This document shows positions 27,869 to 37,695 of a DNA stretch of 64,000 nucleotides, one piece after another. The translations under genes and the position numbers were made by a program. Source of the DNA: Tepidiphilus sp. J10 (GTDB taxonomy: Bacteria > Pseudomonadota > Gammaproteobacteria > Burkholderiales > Thiobacillaceae); assembly GCA_945897955.1 (NCBI GenBank), contig CAMDGQ010000004.1, positions 19,920 to 83,919 of the forward strand, read 5' to 3'. How positions within the stretch are numbered: position 1 is the first letter of the stretch; each line of letters starts with the position of its first letter. The notes beneath the pieces were generated by a model. It saw nothing but the letters and a program-made list of their open reading frames with translations. It ran no database searches and was not told the DNA's origin.

Positions 27869-29290
27869 TCAGTGCTTGGTAAAAAAATGTGCAGGGTCAA
27901 TGACAGTTTCACCGGAAGCTGCCCGAATAATGAATTCGAAATCATGGATTTCATTGGCGCGAATCGGATCCAGCATGACACTGGCCTGAATGATCACGCT
28001 CTTGCCATTCCTGATACTGACCTTGTTGAAATTACCCAGTTCCAGTGCGCCGACTGGCAGACCACGCGCCTCAATGCTGTACTGCTCCTCCTTGCCGGAG
28101 ATATTTGTCAAACGTATCTGGTAGCGATTGCGTATGGTGCCGTCAGACAGCGTTACAAAGAGAGGCTGCCTGATTTGCTGGATGCTGTGCTCGAAGCTGT
28201 TGCGGTGACCCATGTCGTACACCAGATATGCCGTCATCAGCACCAAGGAGAGGCCATAGCCAAGCACCTTGAGATTTTTCCAGTGCAGCTTCACCGGACC
28301 CGGCACAGGCTTGGTCAAATTGACTTCGGAGTCATACCTGATCAATCCCCGCTGCCAGCCCATCTTGTCCATGATCGTGTTGCAGGCATCGACGCAGAGT
28401 CCGCAGGAGATGCATTTGTATTGCAACCCATCCCGTATATCGATGCCGACCGGACAGACCTGTACGCAGAGTTTGCAGTCAACGCAATCACCATGTCCAA
28501 GAGCGCGTCTTTCTTCGTTAGCGCGCAAGCCCGAGCGAGCTGCAATCCTGCCGCTCGGCCCCTCACCCCGACGCTTGTCGTAATGAACCGCCAGCGTTTC
28601 GGGTTCATACATGACACTCTGGAAACGACCATATGGGCAGATGAATGTGCACACGTGTTCGCGCAGTACACCTGCGGCAAGATAGGTTGATACCGTCAAC
28701 GCCAGCGTGGTGATGTAAGCCGCTGCGGCTGCTTCTCCCTGGAAGAAAGCGACCACCATATCCGGCGCGTGAGAAAAATACAGAACGAACGTGAACGCGG
28801 TCCAAAACGAAAGTAGCCACCAGACCAAACGCGTTCCGCCAACCTTGAGCAATTTTTCAGCCCGGTTCCAAGGCTCCCGCGCCAAGCGCAAACGATTGGG
28901 CCTTTCTCCTTGAATGACATGTTCCAGCCAGATGAAGGCATCCGTCCACAAAGTCTGGAAACAGAAATAGCCACAAAAAGCTCGCCCTACCAGCGCAGTC
29001 GCAAAAAACAGCAATACAGCAGCCATGAACAGCAGCATGGCCAACCAGAAGATGTCCTGCGGGAAAACCGTCAGATCAAAAATGAAATAGCGCCGGCCCG
29101 GGATATCGAACATGACCGCTTGCGATGGTGCGTCATTACGCGACCAAGGCAGCCATGGCAGAAGAAAATAGACTGCAAACCCCAGCCAGAGCACTGCCGT
29201 CTTGAAGCGGCGAAATGAACCTTTTACAGACCGTGGAACTACCGCCACGCGTTTAAAGTAAAGCTCATTACCTGCTGGTTGGTTATCCAC
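27869..29290 (-). CDS. ccoG: Cytochrome c oxidase accessory protein CcoG
   Basis: Polyferredoxin-like membrane protein (also called FixG/RdxA) needed for cbb3 maturation, with a role in copper reduction shown in other bacteria. It has several membrane helices (for example PWLPW... and FWLAMLLFMAAVLLFF), an FCGYFCFQTLW motif, and two [4Fe-4S] binding sets (CVDCKLCVQVCPVG and CISCGLCVDAC). The C-terminal periplasmic part is an Ig-like domain (FEHSIQQIRQPLFVTLSDG). The start is uncertain: GTG at 29290 has AGGTG 5 bases upstream; a TTG at 29350 would add 20 residues but touches the T-run of the upstream terminator. It lies between ccoP and the FixH-like gene. Confidence 0.92.
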   Translation of the reverse strand: MDNQPAGNELYFKRVAVVPRSVKGSFRRFKTAVLWLGFAVYFLLPWLPWSRNDAPSQAVMFDIPGRRYFIFDLTVFPQDIFWLAMLLFMAAVLLFFATALVGRAFCGYFCFQTLWTDAFIWLEHVIQGERPNRLRLAREPWNRAEKLLKVGGTRLVWWLLSFWTAFTFVLYFSHAPDMVVAFFQGEAAAAAYITTLALTVSTYLAAGVLREHVCTFICPYGRFQSVMYEPETLAVHYDKRRGEGPSGRIAARSGLRANEERRALGHGDCVDCKLCVQVCPVGIDIRDGLQYKCISCGLCVDACNTIMDKMGWQRGLIRYDSEVNLTKPVPGPVKLHWKNLKVLGYGLSLVLMTAYLVYDMGHRNSFEHSIQQIRQPLFVTLSDGTIRNRYQIRLTNISGKEEQYSIEARGLPVGALELGNFNKVSIRNGKSVIIQASVMLDPIRANEIHDFEFIIRAASGETVIDPAHFFTKH

Positions 29291-29352
29291 ACGATCACCT
29301 ACAAGACTATCCAGCAAGTCCTTGTTTACGAAGGTTACTGGCGAACACAAAA

Positions 29353-29375
29353 GAAAAACCCCGGCTTGCCGGGGT
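29353..29375 (-). terminator. Rho-independent terminator after ccoP
   Basis: On the minus strand a 7-8-bp GC stem (ACCCCGG.. at 29358-29364 with 29369-29375) is followed by TTTTT (29357-29353) and, after one C, more Ts. It ends the ccoNOQP transcript before ccoG. Confidence 0.8.
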
Positions 29376-29452
29376 CTTCCCCAACGATTTCGATGGGGCT
29401 ACGACTTGCCTGAGCAGCAGCGGTTCAGGCTACCTGCCCCGCAAACACATAT

Positions 29453-30382
29453 TTATTTACCACCGCCCAGTTCATGCACATAAACGGTCAGCAGTTTGAT
29501 CTGCTGTGCATTCAATCGGCCTTCCCAAGCAGGCATCACACCTTTATTGAGACCACTGACTATTACTTTGCGGATCTCGGCGATCCTGGCTGCATCGTCC
29601 GCCTGACCAGGCACATCAGCCCACAACCAGACCTTGTCGGTTAAATTGGCTGAACCGATATCCTGCCGTCCTTTCGCATCATCGCTATGGCAATAGAAAC
29701 ATGCACCGGAATGGGAATGGAACAACTCCTTGCCCTTGGCTGCTTTCGCCAAGTCCGCCTTGCCGCCCGAGAGAGAAAAGACGTAATTGGCCAACTCGTC
29801 AACCTGCGCGGCATCAAGCGATTCACCAAACGGGGGCATATAGCCCCGACGGCCCTTGCTGATTGTCTGGTTGATCTTCTCGTAACTGCCACCATACAAC
29901 CAGTCATCATCCGTCAGATTGGGAAAGAACCCGACTTTACCCTGCCCACCCGCCTGGTGGCATGCAGCGCAATTCTCGGAAAAAACCGATTTTCCGGCGG
30001 AAACCACGAAACTGCTCAGTTCGGGATCCTTGGCGATCTGATCATAGGGAAGCCCGGCCACCTTGTCGTAATAGGGTTTCTGCCTTTTCACCGCGTCCTG
30101 GGTTTCAAACAGGAGTTTGGCACGTGTATTCCAGTGCCATGATTCTTCCTGCCCCTCGGCATTCACATAGGTGACTGTATTCATACCCGGCAGAAAACCT
30201 TTGCCGATCGGCCAGGACGGATACACGATCCAGTAAACCAGGGCAAACACCATGGTTGCGTAGAACGTATAGGTCCACCAGACCGGCAGGGGATTATTCA
30301 GCTCCTGAAGGTCGCCATCCCACACATGACCGGTGGTTTGCACGCCCTTCGATTGCGCTTGGCTATGAGTGTTGTCAGCCAT
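29453..30382 (-). CDS. ccoP: cbb3-type cytochrome c oxidase subunit III
   Basis: Membrane-anchored dihaem cytochrome c that brings electrons to the CcoN active site. The 309 residues have an N-terminal membrane helix (about 36-54) after a CcoP opening (WDGDLQELNNPLPVWW), a linker, and two class I cytochrome c domains with haem motifs CAACH (138-142) and CFYCH (228-232). Likely methionine ligands lie in RGYMPPFGE and GVMPAWEGR. It overlaps ccoQ by 8 bases. All expected features are intact. Confidence 0.97.
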   Translation of the reverse strand: MADNTHSQAQSKGVQTTGHVWDGDLQELNNPLPVWWTYTFYATMVFALVYWIVYPSWPIGKGFLPGMNTVTYVNAEGQEESWHWNTRAKLLFETQDAVKRQKPYYDKVAGLPYDQIAKDPELSSFVVSAGKSVFSENCAACHQAGGQGKVGFFPNLTDDDWLYGGSYEKINQTISKGRRGYMPPFGESLDAAQVDELANYVFSLSGGKADLAKAAKGKELFHSHSGACFYCHSDDAKGRQDIGSANLTDKVWLWADVPGQADDAARIAEIRKVIVSGLNKGVMPAWEGRLNAQQIKLLTVYVHELGGGK

Positions 30383-30557
30383 TGGACTTGTCCTTCACTT
30401 CGTCTTCATCGTCAAGAAACGGAATGTTCTTGTGCTCTTCCAATTTTTCGCTCCGCTTCCTGCTGCCGTATACCCAAAGCACTATCAGGCAAAAGGTGAC
30501 AAAAAAAATCAGCAGGCCAAGCGGTTTGGTATTTTCAGGATGCGCAAACCAATCCAT
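30375..30557 (-). CDS. ccoQ: cbb3-type oxidase small subunit CcoQ
   Basis: A 60-residue single-span protein (helix about 12-30, PLGLLIFFVTFCLIVLWVYG) with a basic patch and an acidic tail, the standard pattern of CcoQ/FixQ. It stabilises the oxidase complex. It shares one base with the end of ccoO (TGATG) and overlaps ccoP by 8 bases, so translation of the three is coupled. Confidence 0.93.
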   Translation of the reverse strand: MDWFAHPENTKPLGLLIFFVTFCLIVLWVYGSRKRSEKLEEHKNIPFLDDEDEVKDKSNG

Positions 30558-31303
30558 CAGCGGAACTTCACCAGGTCTTCGGGTTTGATCTTGCTGAAAT
30601 CGACCATGGTGCCCAGCACTTGAAGATACGCAACCACGGCATCCATCTCCGAAACACTGGAACGGTCGCCATCGAAATTACCTTCCTGGGCTTGAGCCAC
30701 CAGATTCTTCAGCGCATCCGGAATATGCAAGGTCTTCGCCACCGCCTCGCCGAACTGCTTGACGTTGCGCTGGTACTCTTCATCGTTGGCGGAGTAGGGC
30801 ACGCCCGTGATGCGCAAGGCCCGCATACGATCGCCGATGTCGGAAACATCCAGTTTGTTTTCCTGCAGCCACTGGTAATTCGGCATCACCGATTCCGGCA
30901 CCATGGAAGTCGGCTTGATCAAATGCTGCACATGCCATTCATTCGAGTATTTGCCGCCAACACGCGCGAGATCAGGCCCGGTGCGCTTGGAACCCCACTG
31001 GAACGGATGATCGTACTTGGATTCGGCAGCCAGCGAATAGTGGCCATAACGCAACTGCTCATCACGGAACGGACGGATCATCTGCGAATGGCAGGTGTAG
31101 CACCCCTCGCGGATATAGATATCGCGCCCGCGCGATTCGAGTGGCGTATAGGGTCGCACGCCATCCACGTTCTCGACGGTGTCCTTCAGGAAAAACAATG
31201 GTGCGATTTCGACCAGACCGCCGATGCTGACCGCCAACATGGTCAACACCAGTAACAGACCGGCGTTGGTTTCGATTTTCTCGTGTTTGAAGTTCTTGAA
31301 CAT
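30557..31303 (-). CDS. ccoO: cbb3-type cytochrome c oxidase subunit II
   Basis: Membrane-bound monohaem cytochrome c. The 248-residue protein has one N-terminal membrane helix (about 15-33) and the haem motif CYTCH (68-72) in [15 protein letters not shown], a hallmark of CcoO. I chose ATG 31303, where [11 protein letters not shown] matches the family; an upstream frame adds 24 unconserved residues. It starts 19 bases after ccoN. The C-terminal region includes an extra stretch ([20 protein letters not shown]) and makes it somewhat longer than the shorter CcoO proteins of pseudomonads. Confidence 0.96.
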   Translation of the reverse strand: MFKNFKHEKIETNAGLLLVLTMLAVSIGGLVEIAPLFFLKDTVENVDGVRPYTPLESRGRDIYIREGCYTCHSQMIRPFRDEQLRYGHYSLAAESKYDHPFQWGSKRTGPDLARVGGKYSNEWHVQHLIKPTSMVPESVMPNYQWLQENKLDVSDIGDRMRALRITGVPYSANDEEYQRNVKQFGEAVAKTLHIPDALKNLVAQAQEGNFDGDRSSVSEMDAVVAYLQVLGTMVDFSKIKPEDLVKFR

Positions 31304-31322
31304 ATTCCGATCTCTTCTGGAC

Positions 31323-32771
31323 TTATGCCGTGGCGACCGTTGTGCGTACGCCTGCCAACTCGGCATCACGCACACCCTGGCGAATGGTAGCGAACACGTT
31401 GTAAGCCATCAGCAGCATACCGGTCAGAAAGAACATGCCACCAATGGCGCGCATGGCATAGAACGGATGCATCGCGGCGACGGACTCAACGAAGGAGTAC
31501 TGCAAGTTGCCGAAATCATCGAAGGCGCGCCACATCAAACCCTGCGAGATTCCGGAAATCCACATCGCGGTGATGTACAGCAGCGTGCCAATGGTCGCCA
31601 GCCAGAAGTGTGCGTTGATCAGCTTCACGCTAAATATCTGGGTATTCCAGAGTTTCGGGATCATGTGATACAGCGAACCGAAGGCGATCATCGCAACCCA
31701 GCCAAGCGCACCGGAATGGACATGGCCGACCGTCCAGTCGGTGTAGTGCGACAGCGCGTTGACATCCTTAAGCGACATCAGCGGCCCCTCGAAGGTAGAC
31801 ATGCCGTAGAACGACAGCGCGACGATCATGAAACGCATGATCGGATCGGTACGCAACTTATCCCAGGCTCCGGACAAGGTCATGATGCCGTTGATCATGC
31901 CGCCCCAGGACGGCAACAACAGCATGATCGAGAATGTTGCACCCAGTGTGGAAGCCCAGTCCGGCAGCGCGGTCCAGTGAAGGTGGTGTGTGCCAACCCA
32001 CATGTACATGAATGACAGCGCCCAGAAGTGAACAATAGACAGACGATACGAATAGACCGGACGGCCGGCATGCTTGGGCACGAAGTAATACATCATGCCA
32101 AGGAAAGCTGCGGTCAGGAAAAAGCCCACCGCGTTGTGGCCGTACCACCACTGGGTCATCGCATCCTGGGCGCCGGAGAACAGGCTGTAGGATTTAAGAC
32201 TGAACAGATTCACCGGCACGGCGATGTTGTTGAACGTATGCAGCAACGCAGTAACCAGAATGAAGGACAGGTAGAACCAGTTGGCGACATAGATATGAGG
32301 TTGCTTGCGTTGCATCAGCGTTCCGATGAACACCGCCATGTAGGCGACCCAGACAACCAGGATCAGCAGATCAATCGGCCATTCCATCTCGGCATATTCG
32401 CGCCCCTGACTGAAGCCGGTCACATAGGACAGCGCAGCCAGAACAATCACCGCCTGCCAACCCCAGAATGTGAATGTCGCCAGACCGGGAGCGAACAACC
32501 GCGTCTGACAGGTACGCTGTACAACGTAATAAGAGGTCGCGAACAAAGCCGAGCCGCCGAAACCGAAAATCACCGCGCCGGTATGCACCGGCCTGAATCG
32601 ACCAAAGGACAAATACGGGCTATCGAAATTGAGCCAGGGCCATGCCAGTTCAGAGGCGATATACACCCCTGCGAACATCCCGACGACGGCCCAGACAATG
32701 GCCATCACGGAAAATTTCTTGATGATCTCGTAGTCGTACTGCTCGGCCGCAGCCACGCTGGTTGCAGACAT
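31323..32771 (-). CDS. ccoN: cbb3-type cytochrome c oxidase subunit I
   Basis: Catalytic subunit of the high-affinity terminal oxidase that reduces oxygen to water and pumps protons, used at low oxygen. The 482 residues form about 12 membrane helices with the histidine ligands for haem b, haem b3 and CuB (for example [61 protein letters not shown]). The start has a very good AGGAGG site 5 bases before the ATG. It heads the ccoNOQP operon. Upstream I find only one half of an FNR-like site (TTGAT at 32815-32819), not a full palindrome, so oxygen control by FNR is not shown. Confidence 0.97.
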   Translation of the reverse strand: MSATSVAAAEQYDYEIIKKFSVMAIVWAVVGMFAGVYIASELAWPWLNFDSPYLSFGRFRPVHTGAVIFGFGGSALFATSYYVVQRTCQTRLFAPGLATFTFWGWQAVIVLAALSYVTGFSQGREYAEMEWPIDLLILVVWVAYMAVFIGTLMQRKQPHIYVANWFYLSFILVTALLHTFNNIAVPVNLFSLKSYSLFSGAQDAMTQWWYGHNAVGFFLTAAFLGMMYYFVPKHAGRPVYSYRLSIVHFWALSFMYMWVGTHHLHWTALPDWASTLGATFSIMLLLPSWGGMINGIMTLSGAWDKLRTDPIMRFMIVALSFYGMSTFEGPLMSLKDVNALSHYTDWTVGHVHSGALGWVAMIAFGSLYHMIPKLWNTQIFSVKLINAHFWLATIGTLLYITAMWISGISQGLMWRAFDDFGNLQYSFVESVAAMHPFYAMRAIGGMFFLTGMLLMAYNVFATIRQGVRDAELAGVRTTVATA

Positions 32772-32894
32772 AAAGCCTCCTAAGTTACCGCCGTTCCGGA
32801 AAAATCCCGGTAGGTTGATTCAGTGCCGAAAGCCGGCGAAAAAGACGCGGGAGTATAGTTCGCCACCCCCCTCTCCCGCAAGATTCCCATGTGT

Positions 32895-33506
32895 TCAAAG
32901 TGCCTTTAACAGCACTGCAAGGTCATGCGCAACATCCGCTGGCTTCATCGCAAACGGCAAATACACACGCAGCCGCCCGCTTGTGTCGAGCACATAACTG
33001 CCGGCGGAATGATCGACCAGATAATCAGTCGCCCCGGGTTCCACATGTTTACGGTAAACGACCCTGAATTCGCGCGCGGCCTGTGCTACCTGTTCCTTGG
33101 AACCATACAGCCCCAGGAATCCTGGATTGAAGTAGGGAACATAGGCTTTCAGAATGTCCGGCGTATCGCGTTCCGGATCAACCGTAACGAATAAAACCTG
33201 AATTTTCCCGGCATCTTCCGGCGGCAAGGACTTGATTGCCTGCGACATATCGGAAAGTGTTGTCGGACAGACATCGGGGCAATGCGTGTACCCGAAAAAC
33301 AGCACCACAACCTTGCCTTTGAAAGTATCAAGGGTCACCTGGCGGCCATCATGATCGGTCAAAGCCAGTTTGCGCGGCACCGAAGTGCGGAATTCGGCCG
33401 CATGTGTGACATCAGTACCCTTGACCTTGAGAGGCGCCGGCACATCCCCTCCACATCCCGTCAGAAACAGGGCCAGGACTACGCCAAATGCAGGATGAAA
33501 CCGCAT
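32895..33506 (-). CDS. Sco/SenC copper chaperone lipoprotein
   Basis: Thioredoxin-fold protein that supplies copper to cytochrome oxidases or reduces their cysteines. The 203 residues start with a lipoprotein signal (LTGC, lipidated C18). The copper site is complete: C76 and C80 in THCPDVCPTTLSD plus H166 in YLVDHSAGSY. It sits 2 bases after the Rrf2 regulator gene and 124 bases upstream of ccoN on the same strand, so it may serve the cbb3 oxidase encoded next to it. Confidence 0.92.
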   Translation of the reverse strand: MRFHPAFGVVLALFLTGCGGDVPAPLKVKGTDVTHAAEFRTSVPRKLALTDHDGRQVTLDTFKGKVVVLFFGYTHCPDVCPTTLSDMSQAIKSLPPEDAGKIQVLFVTVDPERDTPDILKAYVPYFNPGFLGLYGSKEQVAQAAREFRVVYRKHVEPGATDYLVDHSAGSYVLDTSGRLRVYLPFAMKPADVAHDLAVLLKAL

Positions 33507-33508
33507 GG

Positions 33509-33964
33509 TCAGGCTGGAAGCGCTGCAGCGGGAAGATCGGCGAGGCGGTATTTACCGGTCAATACCGCCTTGGCCAGTTCTTCAAGGTTCATCTCGTTGA
33601 GCAAAGCGAGGATTTTCTTCTTCACCGGAATCCATTTGAAGTGCAGCGGGCACGCTGTCGCGTCGGAACACTCCTTCAAGCCCAGAATGCAACTCTTGGT
33701 GAAGTCCGGCCCTTCGGTCAACAACAGAATCTGCATCAATGTCGTGCGATGCATACCATCACGCAGGCAGAAGCCGCCCAGGCGGCCGCGAAAGGAATCG
33801 AGCAGACCGTGTTTGCACAAATTCTGCAGGATTTTGGCCAGATAGGCGGCAGGAACATTCAGCCTTCCGGCGATGTCGCGGTTGAGCACAGGCTCGCCGA
33901 TCGGCTGCGTGGCAATGTAGATCAGCGCCTGAACGGCATATTGGCTGGTGCGGGATAAGACCAT
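33509..33964 (-). CDS. Rrf2-family regulator with a three-cysteine cluster site
   Basis: A 151-residue winged-helix repressor of the Rrf2 family (MVLSRTSQYAVQALIYIA start, helix-turn-helix about 25-55). Three cysteines, C92, C99 and C105 (spacing 6 and 5 residues), stand where IscR and NsrR bind a [2Fe-2S] or [4Fe-4S] cluster, so it probably senses iron-sulfur status, oxygen or nitric oxide. It is the first gene of a pair with the Sco chaperone and lies before the cbb3 genes, which makes those its likely targets. The 173-base gap upstream (33965-34137) probably carries its promoter; I see no clear binding site there. Confidence 0.9.
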   Translation of the reverse strand: MVLSRTSQYAVQALIYIATQPIGEPVLNRDIAGRLNVPAAYLAKILQNLCKHGLLDSFRGRLGGFCLRDGMHRTTLMQILLLTEGPDFTKSCILGLKECSDATACPLHFKWIPVKKKILALLNEMNLEELAKAVLTGKYRLADLPAAALPA

Positions 33965-34137
33965 ATCTCACTCCACTAGAGGTTTTTGTCTTCAAAGAAC
34001 GGCGCAATATTCGCACAAAAAACAGGAAATTCAGACATGCAGGTATCAAATTAATGTGGGAAAACTTCCGCCAGCAAGGTGGCAGTCCACGCGCAAGACC
34101 AACGCTCGCATCCTGAACCGTGCGGATTCCAGCAAGG

Positions 34138-34854
34138 TTAAACCAGCAAGACAGCCAGTTTTTTCGGCACGAACAGCGCCGACATTGCGTGCGCATCCGG
34201 CAACTCGGCGTGCGGCAATTCAGCCAGCAACGGACCAGGTAAACGCATGCTCAATGCGATCAGGTTTTCGTCATAAGCCTGCATTTCAGGATCAAGCCGG
34301 TTCGCTACCCAGCCGGCCAGTTTCAGCCCTCGCGCGGCAATCGCCTCGGCGGTCAACAAGGCATGATTCAGGCAACCCAGACGCATCCCGACCACCAGGA
34401 TGATCGGCAACCCCAGGTGTCTGGCCAGATCGGCGCTGTCGCGCGTCGGCGACAAGGGCACTTTGAAGCCGCCCGCGCCCTCGACCACCACCACATCCGC
34501 CACCGCCGCCAGATGTTCGTAGGCATCGCGGATACGCGGCAATTCGATCGACACGCCTTGATAGTCGGCGGCGATATGTGGCGCCACCGGCGTGCGCAGC
34601 AAATAGGGATTCACCCAGGCCGCAATTTCCGTCAAATCGGCCGTCCCCTCGGCAATCACGTTGGATGCCGCCCGCAACTGCTCTACATCCTCGTTGCACC
34701 AGACGCCGTCTATCTGATTCGCGCCGGCGGCTACCGGCTTCATGCCGACCACGCGATAACCCAGGCTGGCATAGGCATGCAGCAAGGCCGCGCTGACCAG
34801 CGATTTGCCGACGCCGGTATCGGTGCCGGTGACGAAAAAGCCGTGTGCCGTCAT
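34138..34854 (-). CDS. bioD: Dethiobiotin synthetase
   Basis: ATP-dependent enzyme that closes the ureido ring of dethiobiotin from 7,8-diaminopelargonate and CO2. The 238 residues have the P-loop GTDTGVGKSLVSA at the start and the conserved VEGAGGFKVPLS stretch. It is the last gene of the biotin operon and overlaps bioC by 4 bases. bioA, needed for the step before, is not in this window. Confidence 0.95.
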   Translation of the reverse strand: MTAHGFFVTGTDTGVGKSLVSAALLHAYASLGYRVVGMKPVAAGANQIDGVWCNEDVEQLRAASNVIAEGTADLTEIAAWVNPYLLRTPVAPHIAADYQGVSIELPRIRDAYEHLAAVADVVVVEGAGGFKVPLSPTRDSADLARHLGLPIILVVGMRLGCLNHALLTAEAIAARGLKLAGWVANRLDPEMQAYDENLIALSMRLPGPLLAELPHAELPDAHAMSALFVPKKLAVLLV

Positions 34855-35768
34855 CGCCCTGGCGGCTTGCGGAATTCGATGATCTGGCGCCCGTCATCGA
34901 GCGTCCGCGCGCGCTCGGCCCAGGCATGGCCATACACCACTTCGTAGCTGGCCGGCAGGCGGCCATCCTGGCGAAAGCATTCATAGTTGTCGCGCAACCG
35001 ACGCCAGGCCGTTTTGCCCATCAGTCCCGCGCGTCGATCTTCCAGCACGGTGTGCGCGCCAATCTGCTTGAGATCGCGCAGCAACGCGGCAAGATCGCTG
35101 TAAGTCAACGTGATCTGCTCCATTTCCATCACCGGATTGCTGAAACCGGCATGCACCAGCGCATCCCCGACGTCATGCATGTCGATGAAACGGTTGACGT
35201 GCTGATAACCATCCAGGCCGCTCGACGCGGCGCGCAATTCCTTCAGCGTATCCGGCCCGAAACTCGCGAAGATCAGTAGCCCGCCCGGCCGCAGCACGCG
35301 ATGCATGTCCTTGAAACTGGCCAGCAGGCCGGCCGCGCCGCCGCCCACCCATTGCAGTGCAAGACTGGACCAGACCATGTCCAGACTGGCGCGCGCCAGC
35401 GGCAACTGTTCGAGATCGCCGCACAGCGCCTGAAAATGCGGCGTGCCGGGTATCAACCGAGCGCGCAATTGCTCCCACACGCCGCCGCGCTGGCGCAGCA
35501 GTGCCTGGCGCAACATCGCTTGCGCCAGGTCGAGGCCGATCACATCGGCGCGCGGAAAGCGCGCGCGCAGCAGGCTGGCGCCAAAGCCGGTGCCGCAACC
35601 GGCATCCAGAATGCGTTGCGGTTCGATCTTGACGCCATCGAGATGATCGTCGAGCCGTCGCGCCACTTCCTGCTGCAGAAAAGCCGCTTCATCGTAATGC
35701 GCCGCCGCCCGCTCGAACGAATTCCGGATCGCCCTTTTCACTACTTCATTTTTCACGGCTTCATTCAT
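34851..35768 (-). CDS. bioC: Malonyl-ACP O-methyltransferase BioC
   Basis: SAM-dependent methyltransferase that masks malonyl-ACP as its methyl ester, so that fatty acid synthesis can build the pimeloyl moiety of biotin. The 305-residue protein has the SAM motif ILDAGCGTGFGASLL near 58 and the BioC-type N-terminal region (SFERAAAHYDEAAFLQ). It is longer than the 250-residue E. coli protein, mainly through added loops. It overlaps bioH by 8 bases and bioD by 4. Confidence 0.92.
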   Translation of the reverse strand: MNEAVKNEVVKRAIRNSFERAAAHYDEAAFLQQEVARRLDDHLDGVKIEPQRILDAGCGTGFGASLLRARFPRADVIGLDLAQAMLRQALLRQRGGVWEQLRARLIPGTPHFQALCGDLEQLPLARASLDMVWSSLALQWVGGGAAGLLASFKDMHRVLRPGGLLIFASFGPDTLKELRAASSGLDGYQHVNRFIDMHDVGDALVHAGFSNPVMEMEQITLTYSDLAALLRDLKQIGAHTVLEDRRAGLMGKTAWRRLRDNYECFRQDGRLPASYEVVYGHAWAERARTLDDGRQIIEFRKPPGR

Positions 35769-36489
35769 GCAGGAATTCCCTCAACTCCGCCGCGAACCAT
35801 GCGGGATGCGACAGAAACGGCGCGTGCGCGGCGTGCGCATGCAGCGCCAGACGCGCATGCGGCAGATGTTCGGCCAGCCAGCGCGCCGCGCCGACCGGAC
35901 ACAGCATGTCATGCAGGCCGTGAACGACCAGAACCGGGCAACGCACTTGCTCAACCACACCGCGCAAATCGACGTCACGCAGCAAAGCCAGCCCGGCGGA
36001 GAGGACTTCAGCAGCGGGCTCGCCGAGTGCAAACACGCTGGCGCGCAGACGCTCGATCACCGCGCGCGCCTGCTCGCCGCCGCGCGCCTGCAACGACAGA
36101 AAACGCAGCAAGGTTGCCTTGTAATCCTGGCTCAACGAGCGGGCAAATTCGGCCAGCACCTCCGGCGCCAGGCCATGCGGCCAATCCGGCCGACTGGCGA
36201 ACACCGGATTGGTCGCCAGCAGCACCAGACGCGCAACCTTCTCGGGATGCCGCGAAGCCAGCGCCAGCGCCACCATGCCACCGAGCGACCATCCGCAGAC
36301 CACCGCGCCATCCGGCAACGTCGCCGCCAGCGCGTCGGCCAAAGTCTCGGCGGTGTAGGGCGCGACCGAAGCCCGCGCGCCATAACCCGGCAAGTCCGGT
36401 GTCAAACCCTGAAACGCTGGCGCGGTTTCCGACCAGATGCCGCCATGCAGCCCCCAGCCATGCAGAAAAACCACGCGCGGATCAGTCAT
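35761..36489 (-). CDS. bioH: Pimeloyl-ACP methyl ester carboxylesterase BioH
   Basis: Alpha/beta hydrolase that removes the methyl group from pimeloyl-ACP methyl ester and so ends chain building started by BioC. The 242 residues have the nucleophile elbow GWSLGG (Ser near 68), the acid residue in LHDMLCPVGAARW and the histidine in HAAHAPFLSHP. The start FLHGWGLHGGIWSE is typical. It overlaps bioF and bioC by 8 bases each, a tightly coupled cluster. Confidence 0.93.
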   Translation of the reverse strand: MTDPRVVFLHGWGLHGGIWSETAPAFQGLTPDLPGYGARASVAPYTAETLADALAATLPDGAVVCGWSLGGMVALALASRHPEKVARLVLLATNPVFASRPDWPHGLAPEVLAEFARSLSQDYKATLLRFLSLQARGGEQARAVIERLRASVFALGEPAAEVLSAGLALLRDVDLRGVVEQVRCPVLVVHGLHDMLCPVGAARWLAEHLPHARLALHAHAAHAPFLSHPAWFAAELREFLHE

Positions 36490-37657
36490 GCCGGGCCAAC
36501 CCGCGCAAGGCCGCCGCCAGCGTAGCTACATCATCCAGGCTGTGCGCGGCGGAGAGAGAGATACGCAAGCGCGCCTCGCCTTGCGGCACGGTCGGCGGAC
36601 GGATCGCCGGCAGCAGAATGCCCTGGTCGCGCAAGCCATCCGCCAGGCGCAAGGCCTCGGCATTGCCGCCGACCAGCAGCGGCTGAATCGGCGTATCGGA
36701 AGGCATCAGTGGCCAGGGCAATCCGGCCAGGCCGGTTTTAAGGCGCGCGATCAGCCCATGCAGATGCGCGCGCCGCCAACCATCCGCCGCGATCACGCGC
36801 AGGCTCGCACTGACCGCCGCCGCCAGCAGCGGCGGCTGCGCGGTGGTGAAGACATAGGTGCGCGCCTTGTTCACCAGCCACTCGACCAGATCCGCCGAGC
36901 TGGCGACAAACGCGCCGGCGACACCCGCCGCCTTGCCCAGCGTGGCGAGATAAATCAGCCGCGCGTCATGCGGCGCATTCAACGCACCGGCGAGCAATGC
37001 CAGCGCGCCCTCACCACGCTCGCCCAGCACACCAAAGCCATGCGCATCATCGAGATAGAGCCAGGCATCGTAACGCCGTGCCAAAGCCAGTAAATCCGCC
37101 AGCGGCGCCAGGTCGCCATCCATGCTGAACACGGTATCGGTCGCGATCAACTTCACCTTCGCCGTGCTGGCTGCCAGGCGTTGTTCCAGCGCGGCCAGAT
37201 CGCAGTGCGGGTAGCGCGTCAGTTTGGCGCGCGACAGCAACGCCGCGTCGACCAGGGAAGCATGGTTGAGTTTGTCCTCGAACACTTCGCCATGCCGATC
37301 CAGCAGCGCCGGCAGCACGCCAAGACTGGCCATGTAGCCGGTGGAAAACAGCAGCGCGGCGGGCAGGCCGACAAATTCGGCCAGCTCGACCTCCAGCTCG
37401 TGATGCAGACGATGATGCCCGGTCAGCAGATGCGCCGCGCCCGCGCCGACGCCGCAGCGCTCCGCCACGCCGGCGGCAGCGGTGGCAATGGCCGGATGAT
37501 TGGCGAGACCGAGGTAATCGTTGCTGGAAAAGGACAAATACGGCTTGCCATCCAGGATCACCCGCGCGCCCTGCGCGCCATCCAGTACGCGCCGCACCCG
37601 GCGCAGCGACTGGGCGTCGAGATCGGCTAACGCGGGATGGAGTTGGTCAGGCGTCAT
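36482..37657 (-). CDS. bioF: 8-amino-7-oxononanoate synthase
   Basis: PLP enzyme that condenses pimeloyl-ACP with L-alanine. The 391 residues show YLSFSSNDYLGLANHP, GHHRLHHELE, the DDAHGFGVLG stretch that holds the cofactor ring, and the PLP lysine in ATLGKAAGVAG. It follows bioB after a 75-base gap that contains a palindromic repeat and overlaps bioH by 8 bases. Confidence 0.95.
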   Translation of the reverse strand: MTPDQLHPALADLDAQSLRRVRRVLDGAQGARVILDGKPYLSFSSNDYLGLANHPAIATAAAGVAERCGVGAGAAHLLTGHHRLHHELEVELAEFVGLPAALLFSTGYMASLGVLPALLDRHGEVFEDKLNHASLVDAALLSRAKLTRYPHCDLAALEQRLAASTAKVKLIATDTVFSMDGDLAPLADLLALARRYDAWLYLDDAHGFGVLGERGEGALALLAGALNAPHDARLIYLATLGKAAGVAGAFVASSADLVEWLVNKARTYVFTTAQPPLLAAAVSASLRVIAADGWRRAHLHGLIARLKTGLAGLPWPLMPSDTPIQPLLVGGNAEALRLADGLRDQGILLPAIRPPTVPQGEARLRISLSAAHSLDDVATLAAALRGLARHD

Positions 37658-37695
37658 CGCTCAACTTGACGGGATAGCGGATACGCAAAAAGCGG

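Noticed and set aside
32812..32830. FNR box upstream of ccoN
   Set aside because: Only the half TTGAT is seen; the second half needed for a palindrome is missing.
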